From the NCBI GenBank assembly GCA_023055425.1, contig JALGPY010000003.1, positions 71,337,491-71,401,490 of the forward strand: a stretch of DNA of 64,000 bases. The letters run 5' to 3'. Origin of the DNA: Linanthus parryae. Its lineage: Eukaryota; Streptophyta; Magnoliopsida; Ericales; Polemoniaceae. Position numbers and translations under genes: made by a program. Positions 22,700-34,208 of this stretch are shown piece by piece (within the stretch, counting starts at the first letter, position 1; each line of letters starts with the position of its first letter). Under the pieces are notes generated by a model. The model had not been told where the DNA came from. It worked only from the letters and a program-made list of their open reading frames with translations, and searched no databases.

Positions 22700-23124
22700 C
22701 TACAAAGAAACAAACCATAAAATGTCACTCACCACACGATCAATACAGCGTCTAAATCAACACGTGGTGCTGCAAGGATGTATTTGCAACCTTTTGTTTC
22801 TCAGCAAATTCAATGTGATCGAATTTAGGGTCAAAATAAGGGCAGCATTGCTGTATGAAATGCAAGCGTAATGTAGGTAACCTTTCAATCACACCAAAAG
22901 TAACTCAGAAATGCGATAATAAAATCACCAATCACAAAGTATTTTTGTGTGATTTGCGAACCACCGCGAATGAACAGTGTGCAAAGACTTTCAGGGGAAA
23001 CAACAAAAGGAGAAATAACCAAGTCCAACAATATTTGACCAGTAAATAAGGAAAAGAAGCAGGGGCAACTGCGTAATTAGCGGACTACCCCAAATGAACA
23101 GTACCAGGAAGATCTACTTTTATA

Positions 23125-23414
23125 TTACATAGTAACCACCTCAGCTGGGGCCAGTCCGGGAGACGTCACAGATTCAACAGAAGATGCCATGCCTGAACCG
23201 GAGTACAAAGAATCTGCCGGAGTCGAGTTACCGTCCTGGACAGTGTGGTTTGGAACTCCAGCAGGCTGCATCGGGTCAGATGAAGCTGGCGCATCCGAAC
23301 CGTGGTTAGGCCAACTCATCATTGATGGGTGGGACGATGTAGGGACAGTAGGATGTAGTAGGGAGGTACGAACAGTTGGGGGTACTGAAGCAACAACGGG
23401 TTGTACCAAATTAC
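23125..23414 (-). pseudogene. captured terminal exon, unrecognised proline/serine-rich protein
   Basis: A good acceptor (CTGTTTCAG, 23420-23415) precedes about 95 open codons on the minus strand reading [14 protein letters not shown] and ending LAPAEVVTM-stop (23127-23125). Composition is low-complexity (P, S, T, V). It looks like the last exon of a captured nuclear gene. I do not recognise the family. Confidence 0.5.
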
Positions 23415-23439
23415 CTGAAACAGTGACAGTAGCAGGATA

Positions 23440-23970
23440 AAATACTCTGCATCACGGCCAAATGGCTTTTCAATAATAACCCTTTTCCAACCTTCCTTTG
23501 AGGGAGCGCTGGTACTGGCACCTCTCACCACATCCACAAAAATATTTGGAGGTATCGATAAGTAAAACAACCTGTACGACAGTCTACCTGCCTTGAAAAG
23601 AGCGGCACATGAGTTGAAAAACTTCACAAACACCAACCTTGTACTCTCTCTATCCCACAAAAGTTGTGCCTTTTCGGGAACTATCAGATTTGAAGGAGAC
23701 AGACTATCAAGATTAGCTTCAATCCTAGTTCGGTATCAGCTGAAAATGCAAGAAATTGGCTGGAAAAAATTAAGGCCAAAATCCATCTAAACTGAAAATC
23801 AAAATCTTTTTGGCTTGAGCTAAAATTGTAGATTACTAATTTGATTAATTTCACAAAATTTAAAGAGCTTTATGGTCAACTTCTTGAATATTGGCCAGAT
23901 TGATAAAAGCATTTTTTCCAGGAAATTATCCATTTTATCCCCACAATTTTCATTGTAAGTTGACAAAACT
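23440..23970 (-). pseudogene. captured glucose-6-phosphate dehydrogenase exons
   Basis: Two exon-like blocks on the minus strand. 23970-23880 reads ENCGDKMDNFLEK, then after one extra A (a run of A) CFYQSGQYS. 23600-23440 reads [20 protein letters not shown] and [16 protein letters not shown]. These correspond to consecutive parts of plant G6PDH (oxidative pentose phosphate pathway), including the conserved EKPFG motif. The substrate-binding RIDHYLGKE region is absent. The frameshift and missing exons make this a non-functional fragment. Confidence 0.85.
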
Positions 23971-24335
23971 CCTTCACAATGCACGAAAGTTTGTGCTTTC
24001 TTAGGTAATGATGAATGAGTCTTGTCAACCAGTTTCCAGGTATGCTTAATGGATATGAAAGTTCGTGTATTCGTGACCTGAGAATCCAACTAAGATAATA
24101 ACGAAACACACATTACAAATTCCCGTACTCATATTTAGAAGTACACAATAAGAAATGATGAATTGGAAAGGAGACAGTTGACGCAAAATACCCAGAATGC
24201 ATACACGAGCATTTCCATCAAACAGAATATAACATTTCCACGAAATCATCTCAAGGAACCCCCCCCCCCACCCCACGAAAAAAACACTTACTACTGGAAA
24301 AGCTAAATTAATGAAACCGTGATTGAATCACATAC

Positions 24336-24435
24336 CAGAGCAGTGGTTTCCATCAAGAGCAGTCACCGAGAAGCAGCCATTGGAATCATCGATGACCAAC
24401 AGATCGGAATCATCCACAAACAACGAATCACCCAA
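24336..24435 (-). pseudogene. captured internal exon, unrecognised
   Basis: 100 bp on the minus strand between a strong acceptor (TTTTTTTCCTGCAG) and donor (GTATGTG). It reads LGDSLFVDDSDLLVIDDSNG then CFSVTALDGNHCSG. The flanking splice signals support a real exon; family unknown. Confidence 0.5.
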
Positions 24436-24966
24436 CTGCAGGAAAAAAAATGAATGCAATCAAACATAAACCATACTGAAAATTTCAAATGCATACACAT
24501 ATTGTCAATTCACTCCATAAATCTATATTTGAACATAAATTTTATCAAAATTAACTACTGGGTTTCCTGAAATTTCATGATATTGTTTTACTCATAGTAT
24601 TTTGTTTTCCTGTAATTTATTACTAAGAAATGCAGTAAGAAACCTGATAATCCTTTGGAAAACACAATACCACACACAACATATGAATCTAACATTGCTA
24701 CTTTCTCTTAATAGTTGGTAAAGAGATAGATATTCATGACAGGATATTTCCTCAGTATGTGGTCAGGTCTTCAACGGTGAGTTAAAGCACCTCTTGGGCT
24801 GAAAACCAGGTCATTGTCCACCACAAGACCATAAGAGAATGGACTTATCCCGGGCATTATGGATCTACTACCAGTAAAGATATTCATAATATGCCCTAAC
24901 CAAGGCACTACATATTGCGATACGGTATAATAGTGCGCGCTCGTCAATACGCATCAACTGACGTCA

Positions 24967-25110
24967 GGCTCAGATATGTGAACGCAATCAGACTGCGGTC
25001 CAACCACCATGGCTGCAATACGGAGGCATGAAGACCCCTCTGAATTGCCCTGCCAAGGAGAGCTGTGTCGTAGTTTGAATTGCAGGCTCTGCAAAACTAT
25101 CATCACAGCC
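24967..25110 (-). ncRNA. box C/D snoRNA-like locus 1 of 4
   Basis: On the minus strand: terminal stem GGCT...AGCC, C box GTGATGA directly after the 5' stem, D box CTGA directly before the 3' stem, an inner CTGA (24988-24991, AGTCTGA) as possible D' box, and a central TTGCAGCC shared by all four loci. Length 144 nt. This is the layout of a C/D snoRNA, which normally guides 2'-O-methylation or pre-rRNA processing. It is 50 bp from locus 2. Identity and rRNA target unknown. Confidence 0.6.
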
Positions 25111-25160
25111 TTTCACAGCAACATAAAGAGAAAGAGATATGTTATGCTGTTATTTGTGGA

Positions 25161-25308
25161 GGCTCAAATCGTTGAATGCGTTCAGACTACGATGACACCG
25201 CCATGGCTGCAACGACAGCGAGAGGTCATGCTCGCTGTGGTTACACCGCCAAGATGCAGATCGAAATCGTTGCCCGAATTGCAAGCTGATAAATATATCA
25301 TCACAGCC
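25161..25308 (-). ncRNA. box C/D snoRNA-like locus 2 of 4
   Basis: 148 nt on the minus strand with the same GGCT/AGCC stem, C box GTGATGA, inner AGTCTGA (25182-25185) and TTGCAGCC. The terminal D box is TTGA rather than CTGA, so this copy may be impaired. It has a perfect 8-bp hairpin, ACAGCGAG/CTCGCTGT, in the middle. Confidence 0.55.
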
Positions 25309-25919
25309 TCTTAGCGATTGCTTAACCCAGACAAAATCTCCGCAAGTGCCAATCTTTTCTTCTGAGTTCACAGGGACATGTATAAACCGGTGTTGTAAAA
25401 GCTTTATTGAGTCAGGTTGGATATTAGCAAACCACAATATCACATGTGAAGCAAACTGCAACTGTTCCAACCACCAACCGGTTTTTTGCATCTTTTGTCT
25501 TCCTACCAGTGGAGAATTGGTATAATCTGGTCATCTTCAATTATGGGAATCACCCAGTAAGCAGTGAATATTCATTTTTCCGATGAAATTAACCCATATC
25601 ACTCTGGGTCTTCCAATGTTATATTATAAAGTACCAATCTGGAGTTTCACTTAAAAAGTTCTACAACTTGGAGTCACCTAAACTTTGATCTCAATCCACA
25701 AAGATCATGTGACCTCAAGAACAATAAAACAATTGAACGATTGTAGATCTTAAGAACAATAGAACAATATAGCATTTGGGGGAAACTTATCTTGCATTCA
25801 AACAAAAAACTCAGATACAAATCCAGTCGGGATAATAGAGTCACCAGAGCTTCAGCTCTTCTCCTTCTCGTATCTGATTTTCATAATACATAGATTCTCA
25901 ATCTCAAGAGCTTCGGGTG

Positions 25920-26100
25920 TACGTCTCAATCTGTATGATACCAACCCGACTAATCCGACCCAATCCAATCCACTTTTATTGGTTTGAAATAATTTGGGCG
26001 GATTATATTTTAGCCGAATCCAATATTTTTGTTTGGGTTGTGGATTTAACTATAAAATCCAGAAACAGACCCAACCCAAAATAGGTAATATATATAATAA
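25920..26100. repeat. possible hAT-type terminal sequence remnant
   Basis: Repeated CCAACCC/CCGACCC on one side and GGGTTGTG/CCCAACCC on the other resemble subterminal repeats of hAT derivatives, as at 16.2 and 36.6 kb. Ends and target duplication were not found. Confidence 0.3.
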
Positions 26101-26504
26101 ATTAATGATGTCTATAAAATATCTATCATATCTATTAAATAAGTTATTATATATTGTACAGTTCAAAGTCTCAAAGACCTTTTCCTTTCATTTTCTACAT
26201 AGGAATCCCTAATTTTCTCCCCATTTTCTTCATTTTCCTTACCTAATTTTTCCTTCACTGTATATAAGAATTTTGATTTAAGCAACTTCTTTAAGTTATT
26301 TTTCTAAAAAATGAGAATTTCGGTTAATGTGTTGTTTCATAAATTGATTCAAATTTACATCCCTAATGATGCTCTGTGTTCAGTTTTACACGGAGCAACA
26401 CACATCAAATTACAGTAAGGAAAAAAAGATGAATTAGTAATTTAAGTTACTGACATACAAGATGAATTAGTAATTTAAGAGAATACAATGCATACACAAA
26501 TACT

Positions 26505-26608
26505 TGCCTTTGTACACATGGTCAAACTCAGAGTCCACCATAGCACGAAGAAGCCCTGGCTTCAGAAGAAAATCTCTGCAACCTGAACTGTGAATTCCTA
26601 CATAGCCC
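26505..26608 (-). pseudogene. captured exon of DEAD-box helicase UAP56/RH15-type
   Basis: After the acceptor TTTACTGTAG the minus strand reads [20 protein letters not shown] then [10 protein letters not shown]. This matches the N-terminal segment that precedes the Q motif in plant UAP56/RH15/RH56 helicases (mRNA export, spliceosome). Helicase motifs are not present. The 3' boundary CAAAG|GCAAGT lacks a GT directly at the expected donor. Confidence 0.8.
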
Positions 26609-29600
26609 CTACAGTAAAGATTAAGAAGTCTCAGTAGAGGTATATAAACAATAGAACAAGATTTCCTACCCACAACAATACAAAGACAACATAAAACGTG
26701 CGACAACTATACAGATACCAAGTGAAGTATTTTAGGGAGATCAATAAGAGTCTAGTTTCCAATGAGGAAGAGAAGCTTAGAATTGACCGAGTCAGTGTAG
26801 CAACAACATATCAGCAGATCTTTTAACAATGATGGAAAGCAAGGTAAAAAGAGGAATCTAAAATAAGCAACTGTTGGTCCTTACTGAATGCCAAAGGTTC
26901 TTCAATAAGGTTTAGAACACAAAATGCTGGAGCTTCTGCTAAAAATCTTGAACCTCCATATAAAATGTGCCAAGGTCAAATATCTTATGAACAAAACTTT
27001 GAAAACTTAGTTTCCAATAATATATTTACCATTTCAAATAGCTTGAGCTGGTAGAAATTCGGTTCTTACATATGAGAAATTCAGATATCTGTTCTGTTGG
27101 TCAAAACACATAAGTAGCTAAGGTTCACTTTTCAACGAAGCTGTTGATTGCAATCATCAATCAGTAATAAGTTCAAAACATAGAGCACTACAGATAACCA
27201 TGGAAGAATATAAACAGAAACAGGCCACTACACACTGCAGAAATATTAGAAGGTTGCCAATAGATGTGAAAGAACAGTAGCTAACATCTTTGTATTAAAG
27301 AAATGGTAGTTGATTAGAGTTTGGAAAAGTTCACAGGAATTAAGCAGGTCTTGAATTATTCAGCATTGCTATCAATTTATATGAGAAAGCGATTTCCATG
27401 GAACTTCAACAGCTGGAGAGTTGGCTAACAGTCAAATAGATATACTGGAAGTTTTTGGCCTATGGACCAGATGCACAATTTTTATTATTATAACCCATAT
27501 GTTAGGATACTTAAAAGCCAACTATACCTTCAATCTGTTCTCGTGAAATCTACCCAAATGAATACAAAGTTGCCTTAGCAAATGAAAACACCAACAATGT
27601 AAAAGCTTATCAGATGTTTTTGGCAAATAGTAGTTGCAGTAAAGGAAACACACGCAATAAATTGAAACCCGTAAGCAACTCGGCAAACTTGCCTGTCCAC
27701 TCTGCCCACTACCAACACCAAACTTGCATATGTTCTTCTTCATCATCATCATCTTCTTCTTTTCACTTCTTTGTCCTCTTTTCTCTGAGCCCTTGTTACA
27801 CAACTGCTATTAGAAAATAAAAAACATGATCAGTTTAAAATAATCAGTTTAAAATAATCTATACAATGAGACTCGTTGGATGTTTCAAAAGCTGAAAGTT
27901 AGAGAAACTGCTTACTTTGTGAGCTAAATGAGCAGCACATTGTTTGAGATTTGATCATGTGCATATTTTCAACTTAAAACATATTTGAAGCATAAATTAA
28001 AAACGATATGTCAATTTGAATATTTCACATTTCAACAAACTTTGTCCTAAGCCTGCTATTTCTAGCTGCCTCTCTATTCCGAGCAAGCCTCCTCAAAGTC
28101 TGTTCCACAATGATTTGAAAGAATTTATTCCAGCACAAATTATCACTTATATAAATGTAAAAAATAGATACCACATTGTGTACCTTGGGATCTGGGTTTT
28201 GGCACCTCCCTGCGCTGAACTCGATGTTGGTCCTTTCAGTTACCTTCGCGCTGCCAACAACAACAACAATTATAAAAAAAGAGAAACAAATGTTTCAAAA
28301 ATGAAGTAAACACACAAAATCTTAGTTGAGAAAGCTCAATTTAAAAAATAGCGTTGATTATTGTCCTTGTTGTTAGAATAATAAATAAAAATATAGTGTT
28401 GAACACATGAAGGTTTCAGACTCTGTGAGGGTGAAGCCAAATAAACATCAGAACCTATACATTCACAGGAGCAAACACGCAAGGTTCCAGGTCATGAGCA
28501 CCTAAAACTGCAAGATAACCTCTCAAGTCAATGAATTTAATTCCACGTACCAATTCAGGTGGGCTAACATCTTCAAAGCAGTCCACCAAGATGTAAGGAT
28601 GGTTAACTCGCCAAGGCAGGACGAAATTTCATAATGGAAATGAACCTGGCAAGATTGTGTGTCTCGCGTTTGGCATACCTGTCGATTCGAAACATTATAT
28701 GATAAACCTAGTGAATGTGGATAGCACAAATAGAAAGTAGAGGCAAGTAACTATACTTACTTCCCATGAATAAGACCATGAGACTCGGATCTATTCTGGT
28801 GAAGGGGAATAGGCTGAGAGTGACACTTCCACTAAGACCGGCATGATAATCAGAAATTTCGAATTCTTCGGAATGGTAAATAATCTGATAAAAACTCAGA
28901 AATGATACCTTATGTTCGGGCATTTGTCTTTTCAGTCTTCGTAAATACAGATTTCTCGCATGCTTCCTTTGCACTGTTTCTAGGCCAATCATCGGTATAG
29001 TACTTGACAGCTATGCATTTCCCTTCCTAATCCGAAAGAAGAATGCTTTTCACTTCAGGACGTACCTACTATAACAAGCAAAACACAAAATCATGGCTTG
29101 TCCAATTAGAAAGTGAACGATACGTTATAACAAAAGAGAAGCCCGCAACATCCTGCTTCTAGAAATTGGCATACTCGATGCAATTCAAATAATCTCTTTT
29201 ACCACAACAAAGAACAGAAAAATGAAAAGGGGGAAGTTTCTTTCACCTCCTGGACATAGGTAAGAAGAGAGATATCAGGGCGTAAGAAGAAGACTGGTAC
29301 ACAGTGCCAAAACAGTCATTGCGGCCACGTCACATTAAATCCACACAAAGCAAAAGAAGACTGGTCTACAGTGCCAAAAACGCTGAGTTGGAAAAGACAT
29401 CCCCCATGTAAAAACTATTATTCCAAAGCAGTGGTACATGAAGCCTGAGGGCACAGTAAGGATAGGCCTACTAAAAACAATTCTTTACACAGAACGCGAA
29501 CCATTCATGCAAAAGATTAACAGTTGCAAACTAAGGGTTGAGTGACAACAGTTTAAAAATCTAACTAATATGAAGTAATTCTTCAATTTTTAAGTTAAGA

Positions 29601-29932
29601 TACTTATGTTTTAACCACTTTTGAGGAAAGCAGAACAAAGCTGAGTGGAAAGCGGAGAGAAAACTGCTTTGTGGCATCAAACTATTTACGACAACTGTCC
29701 TCTGAGAGAAAAGCGGAGTGGAAAGTGGACTTTAGGCTGCTTATAGAGCCCTCGCAAAGCAGATTGAAATTTCTGAAACCCGACATTCAAAGATGCTTAA
29801 CCAGACTAATCAATGTCAACATAGAAAGCGATGTTTTTCAGCAAAAATAGTGTGGATGTAATTGTGATCATGGCTAAAGAATAATCTGGAGATATTCACC
29901 GAATCACTGTGTGTGTTGCAATCAATCTACGT
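26609..29932. other. Helitron interior with weak exon-like pieces only
   Basis: No gene recognised. Minus-strand stretches at about 28190-28255 (reads AKVTERTNIEFSAGRCQNPD, followed by AAG|GTACAC) and 28740-28992 could be captured exons of unknown genes. 27740-27770 is a CTTCAT-rich simple repeat. Confidence 0.35.
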
Positions 29933-30204
29933 ATTTGCATTTGTAGATGGCAGTTGTGCGGTGATTGTACTTAGTAGGATCCATCTCCATTCCAACCAAA
30001 TCCTTTGGTCTAACCCAGTACAAATTGCATCTAATAAGCCTCATTACTGATCTGTACTATGAGGTAACATCATAATGGGAGGAAAAAAAACCCGGATGCA
30101 TAAACACAAATAGTATTGGTGACCAAACACTTCAGCTCCAGTGAACTCCAATAACTCAATGGTTCATTGATACCGCAGTTGTAGCTGCCAGTAGACATAT
30201 CAGA

Positions 30205-30281
30205 GTGCATCCCAAACTATATTTCCCGCAAGTGGGACTATTTCCTTGTCAGACAGTTGGGAAATATAGTTTGGGATGCAC
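30205..30281. other. 23-bp perfect foldback hairpin (copy A)
   Basis: Arms 30205-30227 (GTGCATCCCAAACTATATTT then CCC) and 30259-30281 pair perfectly with a 31-base loop. Size and shape fit a small-RNA precursor or a very short foldback element; mature product unknown. Confidence 0.88.
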
Positions 30282-30733
30282 TGCAGCAGGTGAATATTGA
30301 TTTCTGAATTTGGGCCTATTTTTTTTTAAGTTATTTATTTATTTAATTATTTATTTATATATTTTCCCAGGTTCACGCCCCGAAGTTTACATGTAACAGA
30401 AGTAACGAAGTCATTGTCGAATTCTGCTAAATCCCATGTCATGCAGGCACCTATATCACAGACCCCAAGCATACTAAGGACAGACCGAAAAAAAAAACCA
30501 TTACTTCAACACTTCAAAGCAAAAGATCCCACGTCATACAGGCACCTAGTATCAGATTATTTAAGGCAACCTATGAAATAACCTGATAATAAAGATACCA
30601 AAAAGATCTTTTGCTTCTACCAAAGATACAGCAGAAAACAACAAACACCAACACTAAAAACATAATATTACCAAGTAAAAATCCTAAAGACCATGGTGAT
30701 AAGCCAAGGAAATTATGGAAGCCTAAGCAGTAC

Positions 30734-30856
30734 CTTGATATTAGAAGTTGCATGATCATTGTGAACCTCAACGAGCACTGGAGTTGCAAGCTTTGCTATC
30801 CAGCGAGCAGCTGCAACCATTCCGGCAAACACAAAAAGCAGGCATATCATCATCCA
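30734..30856 (-). pseudogene. captured exon with a membrane segment (copy A)
   Basis: 123 bp (41 codons) on the minus strand between acceptor TTTTTCAG and donor GTACTG. It starts WMMICLLFVFAGMVAAARWI, a likely transmembrane helix, followed by AKLATPVLVEVHNDHATSNI. The same exon is present in copy B. Family not recognised. Confidence 0.5.
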
Positions 30857-31203
30857 CTGAAAAATGTAAACAAATGCAACTAATAAGCAGGAAAATCGAG
30901 ATGAGATCCATGAGTAATCCAAGTTGTTAGACAAGCATAAGGTAACAGGGAACTCATTTGTTGATCACATAGAAAAGCGAGCACATAGGAAAACAGAATG
31001 AATTAAATCCGAGAGCTCAGGGGTTGAAAGTACAGATGAAGCGAAACGACAAATGAAAATCTAAATGTAGGAAAAAGAAACAATGCCCGTTTACAAACAT
31101 GAAAGGAACAACCAAACTACAAACCCATATTGAATTAGTCGAAAATCCTGTAATCATATGAATCCTACTATTTATCCAGCATTCAAGGAGAATTAAAGAT
31201 CAA

Positions 31204-31246
<43 letters not shown>

Positions 31247-32429
31247 GCCTATTAACGAGCTTAATGATGCCACTGTCGATCAATGCCCTGCAGAAATATT
31301 ATCCTCTCGAGTTGGTTCACCAACACCAGCAAACACTGAAACCAACCTGACAAGCTACACTCAACTTGATCAACAAATACACTCAACTGACATCAGGTTA
31401 ACTATTACTGACAACCAAATAAGCAGTCGGCGAAAGCCAAGTACGCCACTGATTAAGAAAATTTCATGCACCATGTAAAGTTTGAGCTATCTTCAATCAA
31501 TAACCACCATTGACGTCATAAATTGGATTCATAGATTATCATTAGAATCCACATTTTAAGATATTTATCCAACAATCAACCTATATATGAATAACTGTAA
31601 ACACAAAATTCATTTATTTTTAGCTTTTGAGCAGAGAACATCAGCTATATAGGCAAAACCCTTAAACCCAAAAACTTAAACCCACAAATACCCTCTAAAC
31701 CTTCGATCAAATCTAACCTGCTTGCTTCGACAACAACGTACCAAAATCAAAGCCTTCAAGCAATCGCAGCATTTAAAATCGCTAGAGAAGGATTCTGTAT
31801 CAATAAAGCATAACAAAATCAAACCAAAAGAAGAGGGGAGGGAGAGAGAGAGAGGGCAAATGAGCATCGAACCACCACCTCCTTTGCATATTCAGATTAT
31901 TCGATCAGACTTTAAAACCAATTGCATCTTACAAATATCAGTTTCCAGAGAGCTGAAACCTCGAAGACGGTGACGAATAAGAAGGATATACTCAACAGAG
32001 ATTCGAACCTTTGATATAACTTTTCCTATAACCCATGGATTGTGACCTGTTCCAAAAGAAACGAATACACTGATAAGAATTCGAAGCAAATAATATTTCA
32101 ATCAGCCAAGATCTTCATCAATACGGACTGTTCAAATCTGGGAAGGCAAAACATACATTACTACTTATCAGTTTCAGACTAAACCACGCTAATTACTTAA
32201 CATATCTCACATGATTTGGGATTATAACAGTACTGAATTTCATCAGAAATTACAATGCCACCAACTCACCAAAACCCTTGTAATTCCAATAACAAAAGAG
32301 GGCAGAATCGTCAAATTAACAGGCCAAAATGGGTAACTCCTTCTTTTAAATAAGGTAGGTATTTTCGGAAAGATCAATAAACAGTAACATCAATGTCTTC
32401 TCGTAATACTGGTGGTAGGATTACGAAGT

Positions 32430-32574
32430 GGCTCAGATCTGCGAATGCAATAAAAACAGCGAATGCACGACCGAGGCTGCAATAAGGAGAGATGAGAACC
32501 CTCGGAATCGCCACGCCATCGTAACAACATAATCGTAGTCTAAATTTTAAGTGTATACAACCATCATCACAGCC
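32430..32574 (-). ncRNA. box C/D snoRNA-like locus 3 of 4
   Basis: 145 nt on the minus strand: GGCT/AGCC stem, C box GTGATGA (followed by TGG), D box CTGA within AGATCTGAGCC, and central TTGCAGCC. An internal stem CCGAGG/CCTCGG encloses the conserved core. The sequence before the D box (TATTGCATTCGCAGAT) resembles that of locus 1. Confidence 0.6.
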
Positions 32575-32850
32575 ACTAACGCTAATTCAGGAAGACAAGG
32601 ATATTCAATTATACAGCATCGAAGAAATGGAAATCTCGTTTCATACAAGAAATTTATTAGCTTCAGATGCAACGCAGATAGACTTTTTATCTTCAATTGA
32701 AAAAGCTATTAGCTTATGTACAAACTATTCTTCTTTTATAACCATAAGATAAGGGAAGTAGAATGTGTTAAAAGGCTTACGTGGTGTCCACGTGTTAGGA
32801 GTTGTGCCTTCTTAGAAGTGAGGTAGGTAGGATAAGATAGGTTAGAGAAA

Positions 32851-33001
32851 GGCTCAGATCTGTTTAAAGTGACCGGCGGAGAGCGAATCCCCCGTGGCTG
32901 CAACTACAGTTGTGGGGAAACCCCCCGAGTTGCCCCGCCAACAAAGCGAATCCGATCTTCATGCCTGAATCATCTGCTTGGGGAAATGCATCTTCACAGC
33001 C
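32851..33001 (-). ncRNA. box C/D snoRNA-like locus 4 of 4
   Basis: 151 nt on the minus strand: GGCT/AGCC stem, D box within AGATCTGAGCC and central TTGCAGCC. Its C box is GTGAAGA instead of GTGATGA, a deviation. The interior is more GC-rich than in the other three loci, with a GGGGGGTTTCCCC-type hairpin. Confidence 0.5.
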
Positions 33002-33556
33002 TCTCTCGTAAATATTCCAATCCCAGCACACATACAATTTGCACGGGTATGCTAAGATTCAAGAACTTGCATATGCTAAATTATTGAAATATAATGATCC
33101 ATCAGCATACGTGGGCGGACCTTCACATACTGTGTTCATATAAAAATTCCGAGAACAAATATCGTGGCCACCCTATACTGACAGTTGAATGGTACTTTCT
33201 AAGATGAACTCGGCAGCAATACCAATGAGTTCTGACATTAAAACCAATGTACCCAACAGATGTGCTAATCACCTACGTGGGTTACATTTGCATTTGTAGA
33301 TGACAGTTGTGCGGTGATTGTACTTAGTAGGATCCATCTCCATTCCAACCAAATCCTTTGGTCTCACCCTGTACAAATTGCATCTAATAAGCCTCATTAC
33401 TGATCTGTGCTATGAGGTAACATCATAATGGAGGGAAAAAAACCCGGATGCATAAACACGAATAGTATTGGTGACCAAAAACTTCAGCTCCAGTGAAATC
33501 CAATAACTCAATGGTTCATTGATACCGCAGTTGTAGCTGCCAGTAGACATATCAGA

Positions 33557-33633
33557 GTGCATCCCAAACTATATTTCCCGCAAGTGGGACTATTTCCTTG
33601 TCAGACAGTTGGGAAATATAGTTTGGGATGCAC
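33557..33633. other. 23-bp perfect foldback hairpin (copy B)
   Basis: Arms 33557-33579 and 33611-33633, identical to copy A, with the same 31-base loop. Both arms are conserved between copies although the surrounding sequence has changed in places. Confidence 0.88.
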
Positions 33634-34085
33634 TGCAGCAGGTGAATATTGATTTCTGAATTTGGGCCTCTTTTTTTTTAAGTTATTTATTTATTTAATT
33701 ATTTATTTATATATTTTCCCAGGTTCACGCCCCGAAGTTTACATGTAACAGAAGTAATGAAGTCATTGTCGGATTCTGCTAAATCCCATGTCATGCAGGA
33801 ACCTATATCACAGACCCCAAGCATACTAAGGACAGACCGAAAAAAAAAAACATTACTTCAACACTTCAAAGCAAAAGATCCCACGTCATACAGGCACCTA
33901 TTATCAGATTATTTCAGGCAACCTATGAAATAACCTGGTAATAAAGATACCAAACAGATCTTTTGCTTCTACCAAAGATACAGCAGAAAACAATAAACAC
34001 CAACACTAAAAACTTAATATTACCAAGTAAAAATCCTAAAGACCATGGTGATAAGACAAGGAAATTATGGAAGCCTAAGAAGTAC

Positions 34086-34208
34086 CTTGATATTAGAAGT
34101 TGCATGATCATTGTGAACCTCAACGAGCACTGGAGTTGCAAGCTTTGCTATCCAGCGAGCAGCTGCAACCATTCCGGCAAACTCAAAAAGCAGGCATATC
34201 ATCATCCA
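34086..34208 (-). pseudogene. captured exon with a membrane segment (copy B)
   Basis: Same 123-bp exon as 30734-30856. The splice sites are kept (acceptor TTTTCCAG, donor GTACTT) and the reading frame stays open. Confidence 0.5.

Larger units (their letters stand above)
29933..32240. repeat. 2.3-kb segmental duplication, copy A
   Basis: Highly similar to 33286-35548 in direct orientation, offset about 3352 bp. Both contain the same foldback hairpin, the same membrane-segment exon and the same flanking non-coding sequence. Copy A has a run of 36 A at 31209-31244 where copy B has a short A/G stretch (34561-34572). The copies are separated by about 1 kb containing snoRNA-like loci 3 and 4. Confidence 0.93.

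Noticed and set aside
23189..23440. Plus-strand ORF starting MPEPEYKESAGVELPSWTVW
   Set aside because: It is the complement of the captured exon at 23125-23414, which has the proper acceptor on the minus strand.
25009..25491. Overlapping ORFs on both strands at 25.0-25.5 kb
   Set aside because: They coincide with snoRNA-like loci 1 and 2 and show no protein-like conservation between the copies.
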